DNA of 64,000 nucleotides, taken from Paragonimus westermani (Eukaryota > Platyhelminthes > Trematoda > Plagiorchiida > Troglotrematidae). Under the pieces are notes generated by a model, which searched no databases, was not told the DNA's origin, and saw only the letters and a list, made by a program, of their open reading frames with translations. Each line of letters begins with the position of its first letter. Position 1 is the stretch's first letter. The position numbers were made by a program, and so were the translations under genes. The stretch lies in contig QNGE01000839.1 in assembly GCA_008508345.1 (NCBI GenBank), positions 1 to 64,000 of the forward strand. The letters run 5' to 3'. This document shows positions 48,635-61,915 of this stretch, in pieces.

Positions 48635-49183
48635 TATCCTGTTGTTTTACAAGAATATCCAACATGTGGATCTATTCAATCATTGATTTTTTTGTTCTGA
48701 ACAAATCATTTGCTTTGCTGATGATTACTAGAATGTATAAACAGTGCTGAGGTTAGTCTTTTATCGTCATCAGCTATGAAATTCTTAGCTGATGTTCACA
48801 CGTATATGCAATGTTGTGAGAACCATGTAAGCTCTAAGTTTAAACTCTTTGGATCTAAGCACCAACGGTTTAAGTTCAAACACAGAAATTTCAATCAAAC
48901 ATCGAAATTATTCTGTCCGTTAGACATTGTCTAAATAGCAGGCTGTTCATCAACTGTCAGTATCACAACGCATAAGGTGTGTTGAATTGAAGTAGGCTTA
49001 CCGAACAGACTGACGACTAAGTTTCTCCCTAAAGATATATCAAATTAACATTCATTACATACCAAGACAACTTGAGCCTATATATTCGAAGTCACTGTGA
49101 TGTGTTATCTGTACGGATTTTTGATTCACCGTGTAGTAAATCCACAATCTGTTTGGATTGTTCGAATTCAGTCAATGACCGTG

Positions 49184-49189
49184 AATAAA
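49184..49189 (+). terminator. possible poly(A) signal of the kinase gene
   Basis: First AATAAA on the plus strand found after the kinase stop codon, giving a 3' untranslated region of about 550 bases. Position seen, use inferred. Confidence 0.35.
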
Positions 49190-52100
49190 AACGATCAAAC
49201 ATAACTTAACAGAGAAAGTCCAGAATTTCAAGCTGGAAAGTGCTACCCCAAGGCACTTACATCTTGTAAACTAGCGACTGAGATTGCGCCATAAATGAAT
49301 GGGTTTCGGTTTCTGGTCCATTCACTTTAAGTGCGACCACATACAACTGTGTTAAATTAGGATAACCCATGAACTGAATCAACTGGCCTATCTTCATGAT
49401 TGCAACCTTTGGCATTCCGGAGCATCTCAACGCAGAAGACGAACTTGACCTGAAATTATCATTAGTGTCATTAATTTTCTGCTAATTTGGCACTTATCTA
49501 TCACAAACCCTGTACCCATAGCTTACAACATTGAACAAAGGTGGTCAATCTGAGCGGTAACCGACTGCCATTTTTATTACGTAAATTCTTAGTCTTCATC
49601 CTCTCGAAAGCAAAGTACTCAGCTATCTGAAAACTTATTGGATGTTATTTGCTTAATTTCGTCACTTGTTAATGCTGTCGAAAGCCTACGGTTAAAGGAA
49701 GTTGCCAATGGATAGCAGGCCTAGTGTGGTTGACATCCTCCACCTAGAGTGACAGATAGATGCAGCCACAAAATGCAACTGCTATCCTAGTCGCCTCGCG
49801 CGCTTAATCTTTAAGTTCCCAAAAATCGACCTTTGTTCACAGAAATAACAAAACTGCCGAAGAGCAGTTTAATCTTGAATATACTGGGGATTATTTAATT
49901 TTCTACATAAATCCCGTCGCAGGTAGATTTCTAGTTAGTCATCACCGTGTGTAATAGCAATGCTTGTTGCTGATACTTTGTATCAACTGCTGGCTAGACT
50001 ATTAAACCTGTAGAGCGCATCCGGAGCCGCTTGGCATGAAGTGACATTTTATATCATGCCACCCGTACTGATCAGAAATAGAGAACCAGCAAAACCATTT
50101 TGGCCCACATCGTAAAATGCATTCGACCTTCCATTAGACAAAATATCTACAACCTTAGTCGTAAACTAAAAGTAGAACTACGCGGAGAACTAGTTCTTTT
50201 TCGGTTATTCACTTTCAGGCCAAATACCTAAATCTTACCTGAAAAAGTGTTGTCGGGGCAAACTGTGCAAAATTATTAGCAGGTTCACGTGAGGTCAGTC
50301 ACCTCGCAAACATAGAGACAACAATTCGGCAGAATTACTTCGTAATCATGTGATATAATTATATCGAAATGTTGCTTCCGTGATTATCTGTGACGTGGAG
50401 AGCCTTATCCGAACTCGTTAGTTTTTTGTCCAGGTCGCTCTGACAGCACCGTTTCGTAAAACATCAAAGCTATGGAATTGCTCTTAAATAAGTCATATCC
50501 GGTTAGAACACTTATGCATTCATTCCGTTATGTCTAATTTCAGCATAGGAGAAAGCCTTCATAAATACATTGACGCAGTGGAGAAGAACAAGAATGAAGA
50601 ACATTTTATCACATGAAATAAATTGAAATATGTGCTCCTCATGCACCTGGCACATAGTTACTTTGCTAGTTGTTAGCTGAACATTAGCGTGTTCAGTTCA
50701 GTGGGAGCAACCAAGCATTGCTTGTTAAGAAATTGTTTCTAACTGGCGTAAGACAAATTCACTGTAGCTATCAAGCTCGCTTTTAGTGATTCACCAAACT
50801 AAATACAACACAATTTTTGTCACAGTTTTACGGAGAATAAAGCAAAGGGTGAAAGAACGAATGGTTAACGAGCCAACTCAATGTCTAACTGTTGCCACAT
50901 ATCAGCTCGAGTAATGAGTATTGGCAGGTTAACATGATGGCGTCGAGCCAAAGCAGTTCAAAAGTATAAGCGAAATGGTTCTGGCTTCATAAGGGGGGGG
51001 TTGTACGATCGAATTGCAACAGCTATATTTGTGGACATAATCGCACTTTTCATTGCCGTCGACGCGCTAAACGTAATTCGGTAGATTAAACAAAATGCGT
51101 CCGTCGCACTGACAGTGATTTGAATCCACTTGGTGTGATAGCATGACATCCTTGAGTGATGTGGTTATTCCACTGTTAAGTCAGGCTGGGTAATGTTTAT
51201 GAATTCGATCAGATAGACGTCTGGTCTTGCGGGAGGCACTGCTGGTTCCGCATTAACAAGTGAATAAGTGTATACAGAATGAGGCTGGTGAGGTAGGTAC
51301 CTTGTTTATTAGACGTTAGGACAAAAATGGATTGGATGTAAAGCGGGCACGCAACTTAGAGAGAGAAAATGGTGTCAACTGCTCTTGAGAACTCACACGT
51401 AGAGGTTTGTGCTAACGTATCACTGTCATAATGCACACAGTAATTAGACTTTTAGTCAAACTGATGAGCGACTTAACCTACAGTTTTTGAGAATATCATA
51501 ATACAGCTGGAAAAAGTTAAAGAATACCAGTAAGAAGAAATTTTGCACATACTGAAGCAATTTATTACCCCCTGTTTCCCTACAGACACATTAAAGCTGA
51601 CCCGATGGAGAGTGGTTCGTGGATAATTGTGGCTGGGTGGCTGGTAGCACTGCAGAAAAGTCAGCAACGGAAAGAACGATCAAATCCATCAAATGTAAAA
51701 TGGATTGGTTTTTATGTGCTTCACTGTAATCTTACGTGAGTGTGCTACCTTTTAATTCCATGTATAAGGTGTCCCGTATAAACACGTCCTCAGTGCCACC
51801 AGCATATGTCCACATTAGTAATTTGTAGTGCAAGATCTCGTACGTACTATTTGTGATGTAAGCTGACAAACATTGTGCCAAGTTAGAATCCACAGGTTTG
51901 ACTTCCACTGGGATTATGGCTCGGTACAAAGTCACCTTTTAGTTCAAGTGATTAATATGTGGATGAGACTAAATGTACCAGTTTTGTTGTTACCTAGCCG
52001 GCTAAGATACAGGGGTTTCTTTGTCAGCTACTTCTAAATAAGGTATGAAACGGGAACGCTTTTTGACAGGCCATTTTGCAAATGTAATTTGAAATGTAGG

Positions 52101-54640
52101 TCTGCGATTTCTTTGACATTTTAGAAACGATTAGAAGGTAATTGTTCAGGACACTGGAAGTCAGGTCTCGTTGGTCTGTACGAACATTGACTCAGATGAT
52201 TCACTGTCTTTCCTATCAGGGGTTTGTCTCATGACTACCTCAATGTCAAATATACAACACGACATAAATGTATCGCGTAGCTGGCCGGCAAAAAGTTTTT
52301 AAGTGGTAGACTGACGTCAGCTTTCAAACGCTGAGCTTGTGTGCCAGTGCATATTTATTTCGTGATAAGGATTGCTATTCAAGTGATCTCTCCCACGTTC
52401 GATATGCTAGCGTCACTGATAGTTTGGTACAGACCTATCGAACAAATACGCGGATCCAGATAAAGTGGTACGTACATGTCTGAAGTGAGCGCACACTAAG
52501 TGCGTCAAATGATGTACTCACAAGATTGCTTGCAAGGGTGTGAACCTCAGCTTGAAAGCATTCGGCGGACCGAGTGATGACAAAACGGGTGTCATCAAGG
52601 ACCGGTTTCTGAACCACGGTTGAGTGTATATTCCTGGACATGCACCAACAACTGGGTATCCAGTCGCGACGCTCTAATACTCGGTTACTGGAGAATTATG
52701 TTGTTCGCATAAACGGTGACGAGTGTAGCGATCCCCAAGCATATGTTGACGCTGACAGCTTTAGCCGATTATATTTCACTCGGTAAATGTAGGAAGCCAA
52801 ATTCGTTTCGAACAACGTGTGTACGCTTTATCTTTCAATAAAGTGGAAAGTGGAGTATGCAATTGAAAGAAAAAACTGTGTGCAACTTCTCACCAACCAG
52901 ATGAAAAGTAAATATAAGTGGACGAAGACATAGGCGTGAAGTAAAAATTTGAACAGTAGTTCTGAAGATTCATTTGAGGAATAAGATCCACACGGAAAAT
53001 TTGGAACGGTGCCCTGAAGAGAAAAACTCCATGTTTGTTAGCCATGCCTTGTAAAGAATTTAAAACTGAGTAACGTACGTATGTCATCAGCCGGCTGACG
53101 ACGGCGTCTTGCTTACTGTCTGAGACGTGTGAGTGGACAAAAACACTTGCCAGTGTATAATACCCAAGCCCGTCGATCATGTTGACGGGAGTCACCATAG
53201 TTCTTTTGAAGCAACCTGTCAATAACTAAGACCTTATCTATGCACTTGTATACACTGCATTGTTGTTCTCTTCTGGATTACTTCAAATCACAGTTGCCAG
53301 GAGTGGAAGCTTGAGCGCTAGTACCTTTCTGTTGGGCTCGTGACCACCCTAAAAGAATGAACAAATGGAAAGTTGAGATGCAGATTCCAGATAACCTGCT
53401 TTGCGGTTTCTATCAGTGCATAAGAATTTAACTGGGATAGGTCGCACATAATTTAGAGTTGTCAACTTAGTGCACGTAGTGATGAAAGGTTAACCACGCT
53501 CATTGAATACGGTGCTGATAGAAGGTTAACTGACGGGAAAGGCAAGTATATATGTTGCTGATTAGCTGTAGAACAAACAATGTTCAGTTAAGGTGTCCGG
53601 TATAGATAACAACCAACAAAGGAAATTGAACTACACACTGCAACAAAACGTGAGTGGTGCTTTGTTCAGGACTGATAACACATTTCCCCAGCATTGCAAT
53701 ATAGTGGGCTCTTCAACGAAAGTGCTGGATCACAAATAAAAGACACATTTTTAAGGTTTTCTGCTGTTATACTTTTGTAATAATTAGGTCTCCTCGCAAG
53801 ACTTCTGCTTGACCAGTCGACCAAAACCTATGAGCAGGTTATTGCACTTCCCGTCGCCCAGTATTCGATCGAACAGCGAAATAATGGTGAACGTGTTATC
53901 TGTGTTTAACATTCTGGACTCTGAGAAGTTGCATTCAACGAAAGTGTTTGAAATGGTGGCAGAAGATACGAGTGACCGGTGTGAAGTGTAGTTACTTTCA
54001 TCAGATTGCGTGCTTCTTCATGACCCATGGACACAAACAGAAATGCTGAGATTTTATCATTCGTAACGCAAACATTAGCTGTGTTGTTAACAAAGGCCGA
54101 GATAAACAGAAGTTGTATTAACAAAGTAAATTCGACAACGTTAACCGTGCGGATGAATATTTTGTGTGATCCATGCATATACTCTTCAAATGCTCTTAAA
54201 CCCATTCAAACTAACATGATGGCATTGACCAACGTCTCAGCTGTAATGAGTTTCCGAGTAAGCGCAAGCGGTATGTTTATAACGTTCCTCTTTTAATTTG
54301 AACGGGGTTTTGCTTAGGACACTAGCACTTGGACCAGATATTTTGTCCACGTCGTAAGAATATACAGTTTGATTCAGAAGTTTCATTTGAAAATCTGTAT
54401 GGTCAGGCATTGTCATCTTTGGTGCTATCAGTATCTCAACTGTGCACTGCATGCGAAAGATGCATTGGAGTGTCTACAAACAACGAGGGCGTAATACCTT
54501 CCATCCCGGAAAAAAGAAACGCGAGTTGTTTTATTAAAGAATACCGAGCACATTACAAAAATTAACAACACACTATCCGATATGTCAAAGCTCATGAAGG
54601 TGAATGCGTAGAAAGACGTGACAAGAACTACAGAAAACGT
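49190..54640. other. non-coding DNA, nothing recognised
   Basis: Short frames only. An eight- to nine-base G run lies near 50993. No gene or repeat was recognised. Confidence 0.45.
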
Positions 54641-55073
54641 TATATCCAAAACAGAGATGAAAACCGACATGACCACCTTACGTGGCATTCGCCTAACTAG
54701 AACAATGATCCCCAGGCTATACGATCTGCCCGAAGTGCATATAGAAGGTTTACTTTGAGACGTATATTGAATATTTCGGAACTCGTCCTGCCATGTTGTG
54801 CTCAATCAGGTCGCCCGTTTGATCAAACCCATCAGGTTGGACCTAGCGGAACACTACCTCCCGGACACAGTTCACTCCATCGATGTGGTTCATGGCTTAA
54901 ATCTGAAGAACCAAACCGTGATGTTATTCGATGTCGCTTCGGTATTCGCGAACGTGCGTCCATAATAGACAATAGATTACCTATGGCATTATTTCGGCAA
55001 CGAATTGAGAGAACTGTCGATGGTATGTACTAGTAAAGTTCAGTATCCGTTTAACAATGCAATCTATTGACAG
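54641..55073 (+). pseudogene. Penelope-like element, reverse transcriptase fragment (P1)
   Basis: One frame from 54711 reads PRLYDLPEVH, then RLIKPIRLDLAEHYLPDT, HSIDVVHGLNLKNQTVMLFD, VASVFANVRP and TIDYLWHYFGNEL, the N-terminal part of the PLE reverse transcriptase up to motif A (the FDV region). It has two isolated stops, a double stop and a final stop, but no frameshift. Motifs B and C are missing; the copy breaks off near 55073. Confidence 0.75.
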
Positions 55074-55560
55074 AAGGAATGACTCTCGACTGGCTGGCCT
55101 GTGGGTTCTGTGTTGACATGACAGTTTTGTGAACCCTCTGAAGGTCAACAAACTGAGTATAGTCAGTGAGCAGTTTTCATTTTAAAGGCTCATGCTTGTA
55201 AAGTTTTCCGCGTCGGCATTAAGAACAGGCTTATGACAACTTTTAACGCAGACAGTAAGAGTACGAAATTCATCAAGCAGTCAGAAAACAGTGGTCGAAT
55301 AAGTTTTTGTATGCTAGGATATTATGAAGAGAAGATGGTTCAGTTCAACGAAATGTGTACAAGAAACAGAATTGAAGCAACTCACACATTTATCTGGACA
55401 GTGTCGCCCCGGTAAATCAAAAGCGAAGCTACACGCGATGTCTGATGAGTAGGGCGTCAAAGACCTGCACTCCTGATACTTTACAAGGTAAGCTGGAATT
55501 CTACAAAGAGTATTCATGCAGGATGGCCAGCCAACGCGTTTCATTCAAATAAGACATTTG

Positions 55561-55797
55561 CGTTCATTAATCTTCCTTTCAAGGTAGACCTTGCAGCCGG
55601 AGTTATTGCAAGGAAGATCAGAAAGTCAGTCGAAACACCATACCCTACTGCACAGTTGTGCGTGGATTTCCGTTCGTCTCAGATACAAACTACCATATTA
55701 CACAACTAGCTATTGCGTGTACTCAATTTTTGAACGTGTCGAGCATCATATATCAGTCGTACTACAAGAAGATTGACTGACAGATTATGTGAACCTT
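55561..55797 (+). pseudogene. Penelope-like element, linker and GIY-YIG fragment
   Basis: FINLPFKVDLAAGVIARKIR, KSVETPYPTAQLCVDFRSS up to a stop at 55707-55709; then, in another frame, CRASYISRTTRRLTDRL. This matches the intact copy at 39 kb (KSVETTYLAAQLCISFRS, CRAAYIGRTRRRLPDRV). The glycine of the YIG motif is serine here. Together with 54641-55073 it may be one PLE copy whose middle was lost, or two separate insertions. Confidence 0.75.
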
Positions 55798-56014
55798 ATC
55801 CCGCGAGTTAAATCAGAGGTTTGACTGAAAAGGTTCCAAGTGTAAACGTGAAACTACCACGAAAACTAAACCTACGAGACTCAAATGAAATGAATAAAAG
55901 TGTGAAGCGGCCTGGATCTTAATCGGCACTCACGGCTACATTCACCACAAAGAATAGATTGCTTAGAATCAAATGCAAGATTGCGGTTGAACGTAATCGG
56001 GATCGCGATCGTGT

Positions 56015-58560
56015 TTGGATTCGCACAACTTTCCCACTGGGTACAGAAAGTTACTGGAACGTAACAGATTTTGTGTTGCTCGTCTAAAACCGGAGTGTTT
56101 GGGTGTTTCATTTTTCGATTTCGTTCAACAAAAGTTGCTTAAGTCGAAAGAGATATACAAAAAAGTGTTACGTTCGGTGAATGACATGCCCTTTGGATCG
56201 CACATTCGTACACCTAAATCCGACTGTGAAGCGTACAAAAACTAATGCCAGCAAGAAATTACACGAGAATTGAGAGACAACCTAGTTGATTGAGAGTTTC
56301 CAAGAGACCTATCTAAACATATTCTCAATTTGCCATCCGTTTCGTTGTCAGGAATTTTTGTTGGAACCGCTGTCAACGGGACAGCTTTTTCGAGCACCTC
56401 AAAAACACAAATAAAACCTTGGTGGACTTACATTTTGAGTTGTGTGCTCACTCAAATGTTTTGGTTCCAACATCAGCGGATAATGATAGCTGGACGAAGG
56501 CTAATTTAGTTGATCTGCATTACAACTTTCAGTGGTCTTAGACACAGCAAGTGTTGTACAATTCACAAACACCTGGAAGTTCTCCAAAAGCTGAAGAGAG
56601 ATGAAAAATTTATAATTCTGAAACCAAATAAAGTAACAGGTGTTTTACCGATGAACCGCCAAGAATATACGAACAAGGTGAACAGGGTGGATTCTAGCAA
56701 ATTCTGAGCCGCAAACAAACCGAACAATATTTTGTTAGTAGAGAAACAAATATCTCGTTCGTTATGTATGCATTTATTGCACGGTATCTTCAATAAACGA
56801 CAATATCGTATGTTAAAACTTATAGGTACCAAGAATCCGCAATTGTGTGGTTTGCATGAAACCCACAAATTGGTGCTCTTTCGCGGCCTATTTCAGCAAT
56901 GAACGATTATTCTTACTATGAGCTAGCAAAATGGCTGGTTAACATTTTAAAACCTCTTCGACAAAAACTATCTGTGCACACATGTACATACACATGATTT
57001 TCTTTGACTCGATCCCAGAAAATGTAAGATTTTGTTTTTCTAGTAAGAGCTTTCAACAGATAGATGGCCTAACCATGGGGAGCCAACTGGGCACTCTTTC
57101 GTCCGATGTGTTCTTGGCTAAAGTTGAACAGGCATTAGTTCAAGTTGTGGACGAACTGAAATTCTACAAACTATATATCGACGACATGTTCGTGATTGAA
57201 CTAAACAAGAACCAAGTAGGAAGAACGATTCAAGCTTTCAGCTCACTCCACCCAAATCTCCCAATCATTGTTGAGTACGTGAGTGAGATAAGTTTGCCTT
57301 TCTTGAACATCCTGGATAGACGAAGTTTAGACGGATCTATCGAGCGTTCAGTGTATCGTAAACCAACATGGATAAGACAATACATAAACTTCATTAGTTT
57401 TTCTCCCATTGTATAAAAGAGTCACTAGTAAGTACATTGTTGTGCAGAGCTTTAAGAATATGCTCCCAGGATAGAGTACAAGATGAACAAACAGTTATGT
57501 ACGAAGCGAATCGTGCCAACAATTTCCCAGAACGTTTAATCCGGAAATGGAATAAACTTACTCCTGTGGAACAGGTAACTGTCGAAGTCCCTAAAAAAGC
57601 TGTCTACATCAATCTCCCCTTCAAAGTTGATGGTCCGATGAACTCCTATCGGATGACTAACAGTGCCGCTTTGAAACGTGTGTATAATGTAGCAGAGCTT
57701 ATGCTGTGCTCAAAACCGACTAGGTTGCCTCTACCCTCTGTCAAAAAGTAAATCCCTATGTTGTCCACCAGTCAATGAATCTATCAGGTTTTGAACAGCT
57801 GCGGAAGCACATAAGTTAGCGGAGCAAGAGGAATGCTTAAAACCATGGCCAAATAGCACATCTCAAACTGGTTGAGGGTTGCAATGAAAAACACCAATGA
57901 CTGACACTCAGCGAGAGGACAAACCGCCGCTTTGTCCGTTGCAAGGCGCTTATCAACCATAGATCACGGAATGAATTCATATCGCAATTTGTCTTCTGGC
58001 AACTTTATTCAATTAGCTAAACAGGACTCAATTTTTCAAGGTTCCAAATACTCATTTGACCGGCTCTGGTCATTCTGCCAGTAAACGTTCTGCCCTTCAT
58101 GTCGTCTATTTAATGCCAAGGCAATGATCAAGCATGGTGAGATTTCGAAAGTTGACGTTTGTTGAGGCTATCGGCATATGATTCCAAAACCGTGATCTCC
58201 ACCTTCAAGAGAAGTTCATGCGGACACTCAATTTTGGCTGACCCACAATCAGTCAAGTCCACAATTTGGAACTGATTGCGTAACTGCTAGCACACACGCT
58301 CCCAATAACCTCCATTGATCATTTTTATGACTCGTCCTAGCTATTTTTCTTTCGTATTTACTGTGTTGTATTTGGCTTTCTGGTCAAACTCAAAAACAGG
58401 TCTTGTTGACTATTTAGTCATTCTCGTGACTTCGGTGGGTATTTTCAAACGAATTAATTACAGTTTGTCTAGGAAATACTATTCTCTGCGTTGTGGATTT
58501 GACTTGGAAAAAGTTTCCGTGAAGCATACTTCAAGTATGGTGATTTGAGACGGTTACCCA
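56015..58560 (+). pseudogene. Penelope-like element, nearly full length but decayed (P2)
   Basis: Order along the plus strand: an N-terminal region (56015-56245, LLERNRFCVARLKPECLGV); FIILKPNKVTGVLPMNRQEY (about 56610-56670); NPQ, SAMNDYSYYELAKWLVNILK and LRQKLSVHT (about 56850-56985); reverse transcriptase palm 56982-57416 with QIDGLTMGSQLGTL, catalytic YIDD (57174-57185), LPFLNILDRRSLDGS and RSVYRKPTW; a linker (57437-57751, VYINLPFKVDG); then a stretch where GIY-YIG is expected but not recognisable; and the C-terminus plus 3' untranslated region (58137-58440) matching the 39.7 kb copy. The motif A region is deleted near 56985, and there are many stops and frameshifts. Non-functional. Confidence 0.8.
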
Positions 58561-60661
58561 AACAGACCTCTAAACCACGCAACCAGAATTAAGTTAGATG
58601 TATTTCGCTGATAATCCGACCGATATGACTGGTTACAGTTTATCGATTGTGACTGGAGGGCATGAATTAATTCAACTAGTCACTAGTAAAGAATGAATCA
58701 CTGTCCACAATGAAGACAGAAAATGGGTCTCGTTAAACTCTTTTGTTATGAAGGACAAGATTTACGTGATATACTTAACAGCAGTGGATCATACTTAACT
58801 GACCACCGTTGTAGCTGGCTGGGAGTTTGGGGATGAAACCATGCACGCATTAGGTGGTATTGCAGAGTGGCCTTCCGGAGAGATGTTTGGGTACGTGTTG
58901 ATAAATAACAGGATGATCACTCAAGCATACACGACATCATAGATGGAACAGTAGATAGGGCGTGCATTGTTTTCACACATAGATGATGTTTCATCATACA
59001 ATGTGGCACCAATCAGTCAATTGCTTGCCATTTGTTTTTAACAAGGGTGAGCCCGACAAAACCAATAGACCGGTCCCGCTTTTATCTTCTGTACTCGTAC
59101 GCACGTCACACACAGGTCGAGTAGATATTGGAGAAATCTTCAGCAGTGACCACTGCCCTTTTGTAGTTGGGAATGTAATAATCTGGTGGAAAAATGCTCC
59201 ACTGTGTACGTCCAACTTCACGTAATATGGCACTTGTTTTGCAAACTGTGCACCTGACGCTGTCCACCGTACAATCTTGATTTACATCTGAATGAACAGC
59301 TACAAGGTACATTTCTTTAACAGTCCTATGCACATGCTAGAACCTGGTGCTCTATGGTGTGGCTGAAAGATGCCACAATATTAGAAAGCAATGAGTTAAG
59401 TCAGAATCTCTTCAGCTCTTTTTTGCAGCGATGATTGCAACATTCTTTTGAGATCTAATAGGCGGTCAGAAGAGTGAATTATATTAAAGCCATCTGAAAT
59501 ACTGTATGCTTAGTTCAAGTGACAATAGCTGGCATTTCAGTTGTATCAATTTATTTATGAGTGCATCAACGAATTTAGTTTCACATTTTCCAGTAGTCGC
59601 TAACCATAAGATTGCACCTTAGGGTCAAGTTGCATGAACGCGTTTTGGGTAGGTCAAACGACAATCAAACTGACAACGTTTGCAATACGTCGTAGTCCAA
59701 CTGCATTGTCAGTCACTGCTTTCGTGCTCACCAAATACCACTGGGTTATTTCTAACACCCTCATGGGGTTTATCGGTTAGATGCTAGCAAAAAACTTACC
59801 GTTTAACGTTTGTTATATGGCACCATGTGTCAATGCAATCCCGTTCCAACATGCATGGTTTGAATGACCAACCACAAACTTTTAAGGTCTCGAAAACCTA
59901 CTAAATGCGGTTCAATATTTTGAAAACAATCAGACGAACGGTCAGCTGAGACGACGATAGTTGCAATGCACTAAATGTTGAGTGAGAGTAATAGAAGTTG
60001 TTTGACAAATCACTTTCTGTTTCGTTTTTTTTCACTCAACCCCCAATGCAAGACGGTCCACAACTGTCCATCTCATAATGTGTCAATTCACATTAACTAC
60101 TGGATACTGCGCAAACAAGATATGTATGCATTCTAGCTCGGACGCCGAAATTTGTCGAGCAAACTTTGTTTTCTCAGTTCTTTTGTGTCTGTGTTTTATA
60201 ATCAGTTTATTTTGTGGCCACCCCACTAACAATGAGCTCCTATTCGAAGTGAATGTACGTTTACCCAGAGATTCAGATTAAACCAATCAACCCTTGGGTT
60301 GATAGTTTCTACACGCCCAATAAAGCTGGGGCTTCGTAGTAATCTGTAATTATCATATGATTGAGGAAAGAGCACAACAAACATTTTCGTGTACGTTTTG
60401 ATGTTGAATTAGTCATTGGTGCTTAGTTCCACCTACCCTGTGTTATAGAATCAATTTGAAAAAGCACAATCATAACTAACCTCGCAGTATTGGTAGGTAA
60501 GTCTGAAAAGTGGTGTGTCGTTTATTCTTTCGTCCTGTACGAAGTCAATGTATCGATATCCAGCATCGGTAACATTTGAATACTAGAGTGTTCACTGAAA
60601 TGCTTGGTTACCTTTGTTTGCTATGAGGCAGAACTATGGTATAATCAGTTATTCAATGTGA
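58561..60661. other. non-coding DNA, nothing recognised
   Basis: No gene or repeat recognised between the PLE copy and the hammerhead-like motif at 60.66 kb. Confidence 0.45.
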
Positions 60662-60708
60662 ACTTTTGTCCCAATGATGTGGCTTGGCTGACGAAACGTA
60701 ACAAAAGT
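60662..60708 (+). ncRNA. PLE-type hammerhead-like motif
   Basis: ACTTTTGT (60662-60669) and ACAAAAGT (60701-60708) form a perfect 8-bp helix I. Between them: CCAATGA (five of seven core bases, with one extra C before it), an imperfect helix II (GTGGC with GCTGAC), GAAAC and GTA at the predicted cleavage position. Helix III is minimal, as in PLE ribozymes. The two core changes probably abolish activity, but helix I was kept or is recent. Confidence 0.5.
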
Positions 60709-61457
60709 AGGAAAAACAGATTTTCTCGACCTTTCTGTACTTCTAGTCGATAAGTCACTGAATTTATGGGGCTAATTTGCTTAAAGTATTATTCCATTTA
60801 ACCAGCTAAACGCTCACTCAAATTTGGTAATATTACTCTATTACACGTTGTGATGAAATGACAAGTAACTAATAAAACGCGATTAGTAAGCTTACGGCGT
60901 AGCCTCGTATGTCAGCTGGTGTAGCGACCGCCATGTAATGATAGGTTGTTCCCTTTCTAATCCACGTGAGACCCAAAACTTTGTCACCTGTAGGCGTAGT
61001 GACTATATCCCTTTACTCATATGTGCCGTTATATCAATCCAACAATGGTGACAGACCTGATGCCTACGAGGGTCACTAAATCCGTACAATTGCCTGCTGG
61101 TGGGTCTTGGTAGATTGACCTGCTTGTCTGCTACTTGCGAATTAATTGTCATCAATAGGCAATTGTTTGGAGACAAATAATTCCGAAACAATAATTTGCG
61201 GAGTTAGAAAAGACCACCAATAATGTGTACGCTATCTTTGGTCCAAATAATTCTGTCACATCTTATTTGCCAATATAAAAATGTAATTTCAACCCATATA
61301 TCCGGTTAACAAAAGTGCTGACAAATGTGATATTTGTAGGTAAGGTAAGAACGGCGGACATTTGTCAGCAGGTTTTCAAATATCCTAACACAAAGCGGGT
61401 AAAACGAATGTTGCTGAGGTGATAAAGATATATGCTTCCCGATCCCCATGGAATTCA

Positions 61458-61510
61458 TAAAAGGTCAACTCTGCGAACAGCCGGTTTCGGTCATTCTCAT
61501 CAGACTTTTA
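61458..61510 (-). ncRNA. hammerhead-like motif 3' of a PLE remnant
   Basis: Minus strand: helix I strand TAAAAGT, core CTGATGA (61497-61503), a weak helix II region GAATGACC, GAAAC (61484-61488), a hairpin CTG TTCG CAG in the helix III position, cleavage triplet GTT (61467-61469), then GACCTTTTA, which pairs with TAAAAGT with a one- to two-base bulge. All core boxes are intact; helix II is mostly lost. It lies about 80 bases 3' of the PLE coding remnant on the same strand, as expected for a PLE terminal repeat. Confidence 0.6.
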
Positions 61511-61591
61511 CAATTACATAGGGTACATACGTTTTATATATGAAAAACTAAAGCACTTCGAATGGATCATTAAGATCATAAACATGGGGCG

Positions 61592-61915
61592 GATTACAGT
61601 CTACTGGAAGAGGATGGGTGTTGGTGAATGTGTTACACTGTCACTCTTCCTGGTCTTGACACATTCAGTCGTCGGTGTCAAGTGGTTCACGTTTGCTTGA
61701 GTCTCAGGTAGTTGTGGAATAGCTGGCCAAATGAGATGTAGGATTTGCAAAAAACGTTTTCGGACAATCAGACAGGGGCTGTAGAGTCTGATGACAATAG
61801 TCTCGGCTATCGATAACAGTCGCAACCTAAAAGCTCTGGAGTGCGCTAGACGAACCTTGTTGATAACCCGGAAAGCTTCAGCAGGCTCATTTTGGTAAGC
61901 CAATTGCAGTAGAAA
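61592..61915 (-). pseudogene. Penelope-like element, C-terminal fragment
   Basis: Minus strand: AFRVINKVRLAHSRAFRLRL, LSIAETIVIRLYSP, RKRFLQILHLIWPAI, aligning with the C-terminus of the 39 kb copy (AFRIVYRVP, RFRMLTVAEAISIRL, FVRTLNLPWPTI). The nuclease core upstream is missing. The motifs differ enough to suggest a different PLE family from the 39/58 kb one. A hammerhead-like motif follows at 61458-61510. Confidence 0.75.

Noticed and set aside
54428..54805. 125-codon minus-strand frame with hydrophobic stretches
   Set aside because: Overlaps the plus-strand PLE reverse transcriptase remnant in antisense and resembles nothing known.
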